The position numbers and the translations under genes are program-made. A stretch of DNA of 64,000 nucleotides from Macrotrachela quadricornifera (Eukaryota > Rotifera > Eurotatoria > Philodinida > Philodinidae): the NCBI GenBank assembly GCA_022393335.1, contig JAJEKB010021384.1, forward strand, positions 1,549,409-1,613,408, in the 5' to 3' direction. Below, one piece after another: positions 33,490 to 46,330 of this stretch; the stretch's first letter is position 1, and each line of letters starts with the position of its first letter. The notes beneath the pieces are model-generated. The model worked only from the letters and a program-made list of their open reading frames with translations. It made no database searches and had not been told where the DNA came from.

Positions 33490-35763
33490 TGAAGAATGAT
33501 ACTACGCAATGTAATTGAATAATATGACTGAATGTTATTATTTCATTCATATTTAATACTAGATCAAGTTAGACGAAAATCAACGTTATCTCAGCTGACA
33601 AATTAGCATGTCATATGAACTAATCGTCTTAAAATTCTGTAATTAATAACACTTAAATACAGTATCAGTGCAAAAAAACTGAACTTGAAAGAATAATAAT
33701 AATATGATCTACTTTTTTTACACAAAAACATCATCACACAGATATATCTTTATAGACAAACTAATGATGGAAATAATGAATTTATATAAATTTTGGAAAG
33801 TCGACAAGGAACAGTATTGCGTTGTCTTTATTAAACGCGATAGAAAATTACTCTACATATTCAAAATTCGATAAAGTTTGCCAAGATTTTATATAATGAC
33901 AAAAAACAGTATGAAAATTATCAGTTATACAATTAACAATCACTTTTTAAATAAGCGAAAGTTTAGCTTCTAAGAATTTCGATGCATTATTTACATTTTT
34001 TAAAAAATTCTCTAGAATATATGATGAAATTCTATATCTTAATATATTATCATTTTGCATTTTCTTTCCTTTTCTTGTTGCTATACTTATATCTATGTAA
34101 ATATAGTGTATCTTTTGTATTTTCTTTATGATATATTAAGTAATTCAATATTTCACAATCTATTTTATGTATTAGCATCAGTTATTGAAATGATGATAGT
34201 ACCATTATTAACCGATCAACAATGACATCATATAAAATACAATGATTATAGATATTGAAAAATAATTCACTACGTAGAAAAATGTCAAAAATATTTTATT
34301 ATACTGTTATTTATCATTAACATGATTAATATTAAAAGAAGCGACTATTACATAAGCAACAAGCTCATTATTTGTCTTAGTTTCAATTACTCGAATAGTT
34401 CGTTTTGGATTATTTATTTATTCTTTACAAAATTTTCAGCAACATTAAGCTAATGATTCACCGTTAGTATTTATTGATATTGAAAAATTCTTATTCTATT
34501 CGATTAATGTGAAAAATCTAAAGATTAATGAAATTTCCTCATATTGATGATGAATAACAAGAAAAAAAACAATGTTACCGTTGAATTATAAAATGTAATA
34601 CAAAGAAATTCGTGATTTGAAATACAATAAAGATATTATAATGTTTGTTATGATACAAAAATGAATATTTTCTCATAAAAACAGATGAAGTACCCATAAA
34701 AACTCTCTCCTTTATTCAACAATTTGTTTTTGTTTAATTCATATTCTTTGTTTACCTTTGATCAATTGGTTCTAATGAATTTATTTTTTATTAGGAACTC
34801 TACTGACCACTTATGTTTCGTCAATATACAAATTTATAATGAAATAACACAGAAAACTTACTCTAGAGAAAGGTCTTAAATGGTATGATTAACAATATGT
34901 TTCGTTTATATCACTATTCATCGTTTTGACAATCGTTAACATCTAGTTTTCAACAGTGCTCTTTAATTTAGATCTCTATCGTTATAAATGTCAGTCTAAT
35001 CAAGACATACTGTAGCTGTACCATGACTATATTGTAAATAAGTATAATCTATTAATGAATTGATTACGTCTTTATTCTCATAAATATGATGGATTGTTTG
35101 AATAAATGAAGAAAAATGAGATTACAATTTTTCAAAAAATACATTGACATATCAAAGTAAACCATAGTAATGTAGAATTCCGAAAGAATCCTATTGATAC
35201 ATTCGTTTCATTTGAATTAGATGATTGATTAAAATACAGTTGATATTATTTGATAAAATTTATGTAAACCAATCAGACACATCATTGTTAACTGATTATA
35301 TTTTGCACACGTAGATTAGCAGAGAATCAGCGAGTAGTTTTTCTTTTATCTTTTCTTTTATGTCTTTTGCTTTATTTTAATGACAGTATAATAGTACTTC
35401 AATGGCCAGGAATCACTGCTACACAATCATTCGAATAAAGTCAATGATATGACTCTTTCTTCTTTTCCTCTCTTGGGAGTACTGTATGCAATTTCAACGG
35501 AAAAATCTAATTAATGGCAATGCCAAAACAACACGAGCTCATCTAGCTTACACTCTAGTCGTTTCTGTATGTGTACATGTGGATTTGTCTGTGATCATGC
35601 ATGACTAGGCGGCTGCCACTCTCACCATCAGAGATGGTTTTCTGGTCATGTGCATGTGAATATATAATAATATGTTTATTAGTTAATCGCAATTGATATT
35701 CTTCTTTTTCTTTTTATTCAGTGCAAATCATTTTCTAGCACACAAAGAGACAAGCATAATTCA
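33490..35763. other. Gene-free stretch
   Basis: About 2.3 kb without a supported gene, RNA or transposon terminus. The part from about 35330 to 35660 is somewhat less AT-rich but has no open frame of note. Confidence 0.5.
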
Positions 35764-36713
35764 TTAATTTGTCATGTGTTCAATATTAAATTTTTGTACT
35801 CGATGATTATTGAGGTCGACGACATAGAGATTGCCATATCGATCGAATGATATTCCCATAGGAGTATCCAATTGATTCGACTGTTCTCCTTTACCATTTC
35901 CACCAGCAATTATACTTCCTTCTGTACTTCCTTTTGGCCAGCGCATTATTCGGTTATTAATTGAATCAGCCACATAAACGGTGCCCATTTTATCGACAAG
36001 AACTCCTGTAGGACCGTTCAAATGTTTAAGACTATCTCCCCATTTCTGACTACCAGCTACAACAGTGCCTTCTTTTGCACCTTCTTTCCATTTCATCACA
36101 CGATTATATCCCGTATCAGATACATATACTGAATGATCTTGATCGATAAATAAGCATGCGGGACCATTAAATTGATCGAGATGATCTCCTCTTCCATTTC
36201 CACCTGCGACCACAATTCCTTTAGTATCACTATTATCAATTCTATATTGTCTCACTTTATCTTCTTCATAGTCACTAACATAGAGAAATCCATTGTCGTC
36301 AATTGTCAAACCTGTACAATAGATGTCTGAGATGATTGTTTCTCCACTAGTCGCACCATTTCGAGTAGGCCATCGAACTACTCTATTATTCCCTTCATCA
36401 CAGATGATGAGACTATCTCTTTTTTTATCGACAATTACTTCCATTGGGCTTCTTAACTGATTAGCTGCATCTCCATATCCATTTCCACCAGCTACTACTT
36501 TCCCATTCATTGCACCATATTTCCATTCCACAATACGATTATTTGCCGAATCAACAACATAAATTGCTTGATCATCATCAATATATAGACCCCATGGTTC
36601 ATTGAGTTGATTCGTTTTATTACCTTTTCCATTACCTCCAGCTACAGTGAGAGCATTTGGTGTCCATTTTGCATTCAACGGAATGTCAACAAGAAGTGCT
36701 CGTAGTGGTAGTA
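35764..36713 (-). CDS. NHL-repeat beta-propeller protein (3' exon)
   Basis: The exon starts at a TTACAG acceptor (36713) and reads LPLRALLVDIPLNAKWTPNA, then six repeats of the NHL pattern. The recurring core is VAGGNGKG..NQL..P.G...D....YV.DS.NNR...W, ending HRVQKFNIEHMTN. Six blades suggest a complete propeller, a protein- or ligand-binding scaffold. The family is strongly expanded in bdelloids and often secreted. No 5' exon encoding a signal peptide was found, so the gene is incomplete as annotated; an upstream exon may have been lost or moved by the inverted-repeat elements that begin 440 bp away. All visible codons are intact (315 residues). Confidence 0.8.
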
Positions 36714-37151
36714 CTGTAATAAGATAAAAGTATCATCGATTATATTGAAATGAATGAATTTCTCTAATTTTTTTTAAACAATATTGAACAAAGAGACAGA
36801 ATCACATTGAACTAAAACATCATTTGAAAAACTTATTTTCGCTGAAAAAAGAATATTTTACAAAGAAGATGTCTCTTCATGTTATGAAAATCATTGAAAA
36901 ATCGGCTATTAATCAAAGCAATTATCGTTCGATAAATCGCCGATTTTTAGCAGATTGGTTTTAGAGTTCGCGTGAGAAAATATCTTAGTTAGAGCTGTTT
37001 TCTTTGTTCACTAGTTGATGCGAAAGGACTCGCTGAGGTTGACATACCACGAATATTTGCATAAAATTGTATCCTATCAGTTCCGGTAAAAATCGAGTTT
37101 TCATTTCTCCACATTTGGAACTCAAAATGATTGGATGAAAACCTCATAACG
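36714..37151. other. Gene-free stretch upstream of the NHL exon
   Basis: Searched for a 5' exon of the NHL gene on the minus strand; no Met-plus-hydrophobic stretch ending in a GT donor was seen. Confidence 0.45.
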
Positions 37152-37974
37152 TCTAAAAGATGCGTCGTGAAATTCTCTATAAACCCACAATTAAACTTAT
37201 TTCTGCAGAAAGTAACGGAAAAAAATTAAACGAAGATTATCCAACACATAAAAGTCTCTAAGTTTCTAAACTGACATATATGTCATGAATGGCTACAGTT
37301 TGTGTCTCGTTTTTTTAATCATCTAGTACGTCTATGCTAAAAGCAAATTATCCCATAAGATGCAGCATGAAAAGTTAAATTAAAAACTTTGTGCGTTCTT
37401 TCTTTCTAAAATGAAGAAAATTTTGTCCGACCAATTTTCAATGCTGCAAAAGAAGATCATTTTGATTGGTCGCACGGGGTTTTGCTTATTGTAAAAATAA
37501 AAGGTGTAGATATATAAAATAAATTGTTTCTTATAAATTGTAGACCTTCTTACACTGCATCTTGTAGTATATTTTGCTTTCTTTTAATGAAACATAATAG
37601 GTAATAAATAAATGAAATAAGAAAAAATGAATTCGTAATACACCAAAACTGATCTCGTTTTGAGCGTCGGAAATTGATCGCATAGAATTTTGCCCATTTT
37701 GAAAACGAATACTGCATATATAAAATAAGGTTTTTAATTTAACTTTTAGAACTTTTCATGCTGCATCTTATGGGATAATTTGCTTTTAGCATAGACGTAC
37801 TAGATGATTAAAAAAACGAGATACAAACTGCAGCCATTCATGACATATATGTTAGTTTAGAAACTTAGAGACTTTTATGTGTTGGATAATCTTCGTTTAA
37901 TTTTTTTCCGTTACTTTCTGTAGAAATAAGTTTAATTATGGGTTTGTAGAGAATTTCATAATGCATCTTTTAGA
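37152..37974. mobile_element. Foldback-type element with about 240-bp inverted arms
   Basis: The left arm (37152-about 37389) and the right arm (about 37729-37974) are inverted copies of each other. Matching blocks include TCTAAAAGATGC at the outer edges, GTAACGGAAAAAAATTAAACG, and GATGCAGCATGAAAAGTT at the inner edges. The spacer of about 340 bp contains a third, diverged copy of the inner-arm sequence (37514-37590, with CACTGCATCTTGTAGTATA). There is no coding frame and no clear target duplication. Confidence 0.8.
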
Positions 37975-38170
37975 AGAACAATCAATTCTAAAGATCAAAA
38001 AGAAAAAAAATCTAGTCATAATACTGAGAGGCCCATTTCATCTAGCACACCCGTTAAGTTACTGTATACCTCAATAGTCTTGCACCCCTTTTTTGTTTCG
38101 ACTCGTATATTAAAAACCGTATAATATTAATTTAATTTGAATATATGCCTATATAGTGAACATCGAGTAT

Positions 38171-38255
38171 TATACCTAGGTCGAACGATACGGTCAGCCA
38201 TATGGCCATAAAAGTGGACGCAGAAATATGGACCGTATTGTTCGACCTGGGTATA
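38171..38255. mobile_element. 85-bp hairpin mini-element
   Basis: A left arm of 25 bp (TATACCTAGGTCGAACGATA, continuing CGGTC) and an inverted right arm at 38231-38255 match at 23 of 25 positions around a 35-bp loop. TA dinucleotides surround both ends. It is less AT-rich than the flanks and has the form of a minimal TIR-only element or a stable transcript hairpin. Confidence 0.7.
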
Positions 38256-38356
38256 TATAAACATATTTGTTTTATGTGAAAAACTCCTGAATATAAAATA
38301 CAATAAAAGGAAACAAACATCAATGCTAAGAAAAAATGATATAAAAAAAAAGCTAT

Positions 38357-38722
38357 AAAATGATATTGCTGTTTTAAATTTCAATAGTTGAAGTAAGATG
38401 TAGGTAATTTAAAAGTTGAGTAATATTGTTTCTTTGATATTTTGAGATAAAATTGACAGAAATCCGCATTTTATATGTTTTCTACAAGACAAACTGATAA
38501 TCTTTTTATATAAAAAAAAAGGATTTTTGTAAAATTTTACATATTTCTGGTAAGTTTTATTTCTAAAAAAGGCTTAAAAATTTTCTCTAGTATAGACAAT
38601 TTTGTAAAGCTTGACGAACTCTATCGAAATATGTAAAATTATCAAAGAAATAATATTACTCGAGTTTTAAATTACCTGCACTTTACTTCAAATACTGAAA
38701 TTTAAAACAACAATATCATTTT
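38357..38722. mobile_element. Inverted-repeat element with 83-bp arms
   Basis: Positions 38357-38439 and 38640-38722 are inverted copies with about 9 mismatches in 83 (about 89 per cent). The arms begin AAAATGATATTG and end TTTCTTTGATA. The 200-bp centre holds no frame. It sits 0.1 kb from the 85-bp hairpin and 0.4 kb from the foldback element. Confidence 0.75.
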
Positions 38723-40474
38723 GTAATTTTCTATATCATTTCTTTCTTGGGAACATAGTTTGTTTGTTTTTACTACATTCTATATTTAAACGTTTTTCAT
38801 GTTAAACAAATATATATCTATAGATAATACTCAAGCTCGAATATACAGGCATATAACCAAATTAAATCAATGTTGTGCAATTTTGATACATGAATCAAAA
38901 CAAAAAAGACGATGCAAAGCTTTCAAAATGTAGATTATTTGAGATTTTATTTGAACTATGAATGAAACAAATTAATAACTGAATATATGTATAACGGAAC
39001 GAAATTCAAACCTGTAATGCTAAAATAAAAAACCGATAAATGTTAAAAAAATAAAAAAAAAATAAAAATCAATGGAATTTACTTGATAAGAAAGAAAACG
39101 AAATAGGAGAATATAATTCTGGTCATGGCTTGTGCTGAAATGAAGCAGTGTCATGAATGCATCTTGTCTTTTATAATTGTGATACATAAGTGGTAATTTA
39201 AGCCTAATTGCTTAAAAAATGAAGAGCTTACACTCTAATACTTTGATAAATGGTAATTTAATATTGCTTTTATTGCTTCTGACCTTCTTAATCTATTCTG
39301 CAAAAAATATAATTCTCGTGAATTGAAAGAGCCGACCTAATATGTTATGCACATTTTAGTCAATATATAGGGTGTCCAGTGGGAGTCATCAAACAGACAC
39401 TAAATTGGAAACAGCGAAATAAAAGCGAAAAAGGCTGATAGAAACCATTAGCTATATCAGAGTTTGGAGGAATGATAAAACTCATTGGTGATAAAAGTAA
39501 ATTATATCTACAAAAAAACTTGGTCACCATCGTTCAACTAAGAATGACTGAAAACCCTCATAGATATACCATAACAAGGCTTTTTTTCTCGGTAAAAATC
39601 GCATTTTTGGCGAGTTACACACGCTCAGTGTAGGAAGAATAATTTTTAGACGATAAATCTTGAGCTATCAAATGATCACTTTGAAGTGAGAACTCATATG
39701 AAAAACATTTTTGTCTTGTGACGCACAAAATCTTCGATGACAGCTAACTATGTTAATTGGACGTTAATCCACTGAATATAGAGTACCCTTGTATCCCATA
39801 GTATCCTCTTTCTAAAGGTGGAAAGATCAGCTCGCTAGCTGCAGTCATTTAGAAAATATTCTTCACAGAGCTTCTCCATTTACTTTTGGCGTTAATAATA
39901 CGAGAAAATAGAACGTGCGGTCAACTCACTAATATAATCTATTATGTCATGGACTCGTCTTCCATATACATCTAAATCTTTCTTTTTGCTATTCTTCTCT
40001 AGGATTGTGATGGCACTCTCATGATGCGAATACAGATGTACATGTAAGAGAATTAGTAAAAAATTAGACCGTAGATGAAGAAGTGATGACATCTATTATA
40101 TGTAGAAAAAACGTGCGTAGCTTTTTCTTTTTTCTTTTCTATATTATTATATACGTGTACGTGTACACGTATAGAAAAAGAAAAGAGTGCCAACATGTCA
40201 ATTTCTCTATGATTCATTATTTGCTCGTAATAAACAACTATTTTCTGTGTCTTTTATTTGGTAACAATATTATCGCGACTAATCCTTTTCATTTCAAAAA
40301 ATTTATAAATTTATAAATTTCTGATTTTTCTTTTTGATACAGAAAACGTAAGTAATTGTTTTATTTTTTGACGTAGTTTGACACATATGAAATTTTTTTC
40401 GCTGTCCTTTTTTTCTGAGGGTGTAAATATATAAAAGGCCATAGAAAAGAAAAATGCTTTTAATACATTAGAGC
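38723..40474. other. Gene-free stretch
   Basis: No supported gene. A short imperfect hairpin is centred near 40158 (CTTTTCTATA ... TACGTGTACGTGTACACGTA ... TATAGAAAAAG). At 39371 the word GGGTGTCC resembles a transposon end but has no partner. Confidence 0.5.
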
Positions 40475-41392
40475 TTAAGGGGGGCCCCCCCCTCACCACC
40501 GAACTTTGTTATTTCTCATCCGATTTCAACGAAAATTTCAGAGAATGTTAGTCTTGGCTAGAGGAGACTGTGGTTAAAATATCTCCTCAAATCTCTGAGA
40601 AACGAATGAGTTACAGTCAATTTATTGGTCAAAAGTACCCTCCACGCGGGCAAGGTTTTCGATATAAAAATATTAGCTAATCATGTCGGGGTGGTTTTTA
40701 AATTGTAGAGTGGCCTTAGGGCCAGATCCTCACGATCTCTGATTTTCGAATTTCCCTTTGTTTGATTTTTAAAAACACTTTGTCGCAAAATGTTCAAATT
40801 CAAAGCGCTCATCAAAATGATATATCTAAGTTTTTTATTTCAGCAAAAGAGAAATTCAAAAATCGGAGAACGTGAGGATCTAGCCCTAACTGTCCTCTAT
40901 TCAACAAAAAAAAATTATCCTTTCTTTATTGAGTCGTTATTGAGAAATCCTTGCCCGCGTAAACGGTATGGTCGAAAAAATTGATTTTGAGAAAAACGGA
41001 AAAGAAGTTTTAGAAATGGATTTTTACAGCCAAATCCCGAAAAGCATGTTTACATGGTATATTTTCAATATATGTCAATGGACTTTTTGAAAGCGCGTAA
41101 CAAGCGAATAAGCTAACGCCATCTATCATACTTGATATAAAAAAATGTTATATGCAATGCGGTTATATGGAACAACAAGCAGTTTTTCAAAACGTGAGAA
41201 CCATAAAAATTTCTAGGAAAACAGAGTAGTAGGGTAGAAATTTTTTTTGATAAGTCTTTTGAAACCTAGCCATTTTTCGAAAAACCATACATATTCTGAA
41301 AGAGGAAATTTCGGCGCATCTTCCTAAACTAAAAATTCAATATTGAGTTATTTTCGAAAAAAACATTTTTCTGAGGGGGGGGCCCCCCTTAA
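40475..41392. mobile_element. TTAA-flanked element with G6C8 termini
   Basis: A 910-bp segment (40479-41388) is bounded by TTAA on both sides and by perfect inverted repeats. On the left, TTAA is followed by six G, eight C and TCA; the right end is the exact complement (21 of 21). The target-site preference is that of piggyBac-like elements, but the G/C-run terminus is unlike usual piggyBac ends. The interior is AT-rich, repeats the phrase GTGAGGATCT and its complement (near 40730 and 40872), and encodes no transposase. Confidence 0.8.
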
Positions 41393-41704
41393 GTGTATAG
41401 TTTATCTTCTTTATTGCATATATGACAGGATGCATACATGTTCGGCCTACAGCGTACCTAAACAAAAAATTGTCATTAAACGAATTGAAAGAGGCGCATC
41501 CTTTCATTTCTAAATGTTCTCATATTTACATGCAGATTTCTAAATGCGACATTAAGAAGAAGAACACAAGATACTAAAGGATAAGATTCTATTTGATAAC
41601 AAATATAACTAGAGATAAAGCATTAAAAATGAAATTTTTTTAAAATGAATTAATACTGTTTAGATCATCTTTTCTTTACATCTATTTGTTTCCATCAATC
41701 AATT

Positions 41705-42721
41705 ATGAGTCAGTCAGTTGCATCGTCAACCTCTAACGATCTTCAAATTCCTAATGAAAAGTACGTAACACTTTCCGATGGTCGTCAATTAGCATATGCC
41801 GAAGAAGGTGATATAAATAGTAATAAAATAATTATCTTCTTTCATGGAGTATTTGGTGTTGGAGATTGTTCAATTGAGACGAAGGTTTATCAAGAAATTG
41901 GATATCATTTTATTGCTCCTACACTTCCTGGTTGGGGTAATAGTTCACCATGGCCAGAAAATCAACCAATTTTAAATTATCCTAATGATATTCATCAACT
42001 ATTATTATCTATGAAGAAAAATGATAATAAAAATCTTGAAATTACCTTTGGAGGTGGCAGTTATGGAACTGTTTTTGCTCAACTATGTTTTGGTGCATCT
42101 CCTGATATAATGCCTGAAGTTACCAATGTAAAATCATTAATTCTTTGCTCTAGTTTTTCTCCATTTAAATATCATAAAGAATATACAACTGGAATGAGTT
42201 GGTTAAATTATTTTGCTGTTGGTATGCCAGCTATTTATTTTCCTTCTATTCGAAGATTAATGGGATCATTTATCGAAAAAAAAGTTCGTAATATTGATGA
42301 AGCGAAGATTTTTTTGCGACAAAATATATTTGATCAAATGAGTGATGAAGAAAAAGCTAAATTACATAAATTCGAAGAAGAGAGAAATCAACCATCCGGA
42401 TCGGTTCTTGAAAATATGGCAAGAAATATGTGTTTAAGTATGTCAAAGACAATGGATGGATTCAATAAGGTTGCACATATTTTACATTCGGATTGGGGTT
42501 TTGATCCAAAAAATCTTCCATCATCACCAAAACGAAAAGTATTAGTTATAGCTGGAAAAGGAGATAAAATAGCTCATATGGAAATGTCAACATATTTAGT
42601 CGAAAGTTATCCAAATGCAGAACTTAAAATACTTGGTGGAGGTCATTTAGCAGCACTTTTTGAAATTAACGAAATTATAAAAAATTGGTTGACAAATCTT
42701 GATGAAGAATTAGATGAATAA
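41705..42721 (+). CDS. Alpha/beta-hydrolase fold protein, 338 aa
   Basis: An intronless frame. After about 17 residues comes a beta-hairpin entry (YVTLSDGRQLAYAEEG), then the oxyanion-hole strand IIIFFHGVFG. The nucleophile elbow GGGSYGT has Ser119, the acid is Asp287 in AGKGDKIAHME, and the base is His314 in LGGGHLAAL. All three catalytic residues are thus in place for an esterase, lipase or epoxide-hydrolase-like reaction; the substrate cannot be told. A helical cap lies between about 150 and 250. There is no signal peptide or membrane segment, so it is probably cytosolic. Lack of introns among intron-rich neighbours is compatible with acquisition from bacteria, fungi or plants, but this is not shown. 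AATAAA overlaps the stop codon. Confidence 0.9.
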   Translation: MSQSVASSTSNDLQIPNEKYVTLSDGRQLAYAEEGDINSNKIIIFFHGVFGVGDCSIETKVYQEIGYHFIAPTLPGWGNSSPWPENQPILNYPNDIHQLLLSMKKNDNKNLEITFGGGSYGTVFAQLCFGASPDIMPEVTNVKSLILCSSFSPFKYHKEYTTGMSWLNYFAVGMPAIYFPSIRRLMGSFIEKKVRNIDEAKIFLRQNIFDQMSDEEKAKLHKFEEERNQPSGSVLENMARNMCLSMSKTMDGFNKVAHILHSDWGFDPKNLPSSPKRKVLVIAGKGDKIAHMEMSTYLVESYPNAELKILGGGHLAALFEINEIIKNWLTNLDEELDE

Positions 42722-43338
42722 ACTTTATGATCATAAATTATAAACTATTTTCTTGATTTGTTTTTTATTTTCTAATCTTTGTTTGTTTGTGTCAGGGTGA
42801 AACAACGAAAAGTGTTAGATATCCTATCTACTCACTATTTCATGACCAATCAGATATCGAGGGTCATAAAACTGACCACCGATATCTGCGAGCTACTTAC
42901 CTGAGTATTTTAAATGACTTGTATCTTTTTAACAGTCAGTATTGTGTTATATATTTGTTAAATCTCTTTATACGACTAGATACAAATTCTGTTATCGAAT
43001 AATCTCACCTTTACTAAATGAGTCTATCAAAGTAGTCTGATTGTTTGTAAGGTATTGGAGAAGAAGAGAAGCAGATTTTCTACTGATTTGACAGGAATGG
43101 TTGAGAATCACTCGAGAGTTAAGCGAGTGGCACCAAGAAGTATTTTGTATTATTTTCAGTTTATATATGATTAATAGTGAATGTGATAGATTCAACACTC
43201 ACATTTATATAATTCTTTGTTGAATGAAATGTTCATCTATGTTTTTAACTTATTCCGACGTTACGACATTTACATTTGTTTAAATAGCAAAATTTGCTAT
43301 TTAATTTCGAATAGAATGACATTTGGGATGAAATATGT
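42722..43338. other. Gene-free stretch
   Basis: Between the hydrolase and the 3' end of a GPCR remnant on the other strand; nothing recognised beyond short GATATC-containing repeats near 42855 and 42885. Confidence 0.5.
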
Positions 43339-44040
43339 TTATTCTTGACTTTTGATAATTCCAGTGGTAATTAATACATATGTATAGAGTCCACCAACAG
43401 AAGTATTAGAAATGATAATTAGTATGACTTGTAGAAGAACCATTTTCACTAAATGTCGATTAGCAGGAACTGTTGTTTGACGAATACTACGATACGTTAA
43501 ATATCCAATTCTGGCTATTATTGCCATTGGAATAACATTAACATTAAGAATGGAAAATATTCCAGCATAAAGAGAAGTTCCACGACTACTGACAACTAGG
43601 AAATAATCATGTTAAAATAAACAATAAGTAAATGAAGGAGCCAAAGAAGGATAATGATAAATATAATTTTATATGCTCGTTGAGTAATACTAATCTGTTG
43701 TATTGATGAATTAGAAAATGTGACAAGATAATTGATCTATTGTAGCTAAATATGCAGAAGCAACTGCTATTATATTTAATGCAATAAGTAAAGCCTGTCT
43801 TAATCTATACTAGACCAATGATATACGAGTTAAATCAAATTCAGAACAAAAAGTAATTACACGAGGTAAAGGATTAATTATTAAAAATACAATTTTAGCC
43901 ATTGATTCAACTAGAAAATAGAATATAATAGGTGTAATACAATAAGAAAGAACACTTGAAAATATATAAATATTCATTCCATTACTAAAAATCCCAATAA
44001 TAAACAAAAATAAACCATCAATTTTTGACTACCATGTACC
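43339..44040 (-). pseudogene. GPCR remnant, frameshifted
   Basis: The minus strand reads MFIIGIFSNGMNIYIFSSVL (TM1) through PRVITFCSEFDLTRISLV, then RLRQALLIALNIIAVASAYL (TM3) ending in ATIDQ, with frameshifts and stops. It then reads QRAYKIIFIIILLWLLHLLI (TM4), SLYAGIFSILNVNVIPMAII (TM5) and VKMVLLQVILIIISNTSVGG (TM6), stopping at 43339. The order is that of a bdelloid rhodopsin-class GPCR. At least three lesions occur near 43600 and 43720-43810, and TM7 is absent. It is a third GPCR-family locus within 13 kb. Confidence 0.75.
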
Positions 44041-45108
44041 AATGATATAGTGTATTTATGGTAAATAAAATCTTCTTTTCTATGATACTCAAACTAATAA
44101 ATACGTTTGACATTTATATCTTTCTGGTCTAGGCCCATCTTTGCAACGAATTACTCCATCTAACAAATTAAAAGATAATTTTTTCACTATTCATCATTTA
44201 GTACTACTTTCTAATTTTATCTGTTAATGAAATGTAATTCCACTGAAAAAAAAACTCTTCTCTCGGATTTTTGTGCGAGAAATTCAAAATGGTGATGAAT
44301 TAAAATCTTGTAAAGATAATCTTACAAAATCATTTTACTTTATATTTTTCATTCTGTTTGATTTCAGTAAAAAAAAGCTTGTTAGCTTAGCCTCTTTGGC
44401 GCTAAAATGTGGAACACTTATAAACTTTACTCCCGAAAAATTTTTTACATGTGTACTTCGCTGGTATCAAAAATATAACTCGATACGTATAATCTGCTAT
44501 GTGATATTGCACATATGCTTAAATATAGGAAGAAATGGTTTTTCTTTCAAACGGAATTCACTTCAGAAGCAGAAATGGAAAGAAAAAAAATATGGCACAT
44601 ATAACTGAATTTATACAGAAAAGTATTTTTTTTCCACGAGAAATGATTCTTCTTTCAAAATGAAATGATTAGAACATGTCACGATGCCCACAAAATAATT
44701 AGCATCGTTCAAGAAATAGGACTAGTTTGATATTTCACTACAAGTAAATAAATTTTGTGTTTCTTCTTAATAAGACTCAAGCGCGTCAACATTACTCTGG
44801 GATCACGAAATCGACTAGAACTTGTCAGTTTTAACAGACTTTAAAATATTCAGTAATTTTTGTCTACATCTATCTTGCCATTATACAGTGAGTAAACTAG
44901 CGGTATACTTTTTCAGTTCTACGAGCGGTTAATTGTCGATTTTTAAGCAGTTCGTAGTATATGGATTGTCTGTATTTATTTATTGTATGACAAAGACTTT
45001 ATCAAAAAATTATTCATCCTTATCTAAAATGCATTATCATATGACAAAAGAAAATTTGAGTATTAAAACAAGGTTGACTATGAGAAATTTAGTTAAAACA
45101 GAATCAAA
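44041..45108. other. Gene-free stretch upstream of the cathepsin-like gene
   Basis: No supported gene; the longest plus-strand frame here (44273-44608) has no recognisable features. Confidence 0.5.

Positions 45109-46330
<1,222 letters not shown>

Noticed and set aside
39371..39400. GGGTGTCCAGTGGGAGTC as a mariner-like terminus
   Set aside because: No inverted partner found within several kilobases and no transposase remnant.
44273..44608. 111-codon plus-strand open frame
   Set aside because: No motif, signal peptide or splice partner; Lys/Phe-rich composition typical of chance frames in AT-rich DNA.
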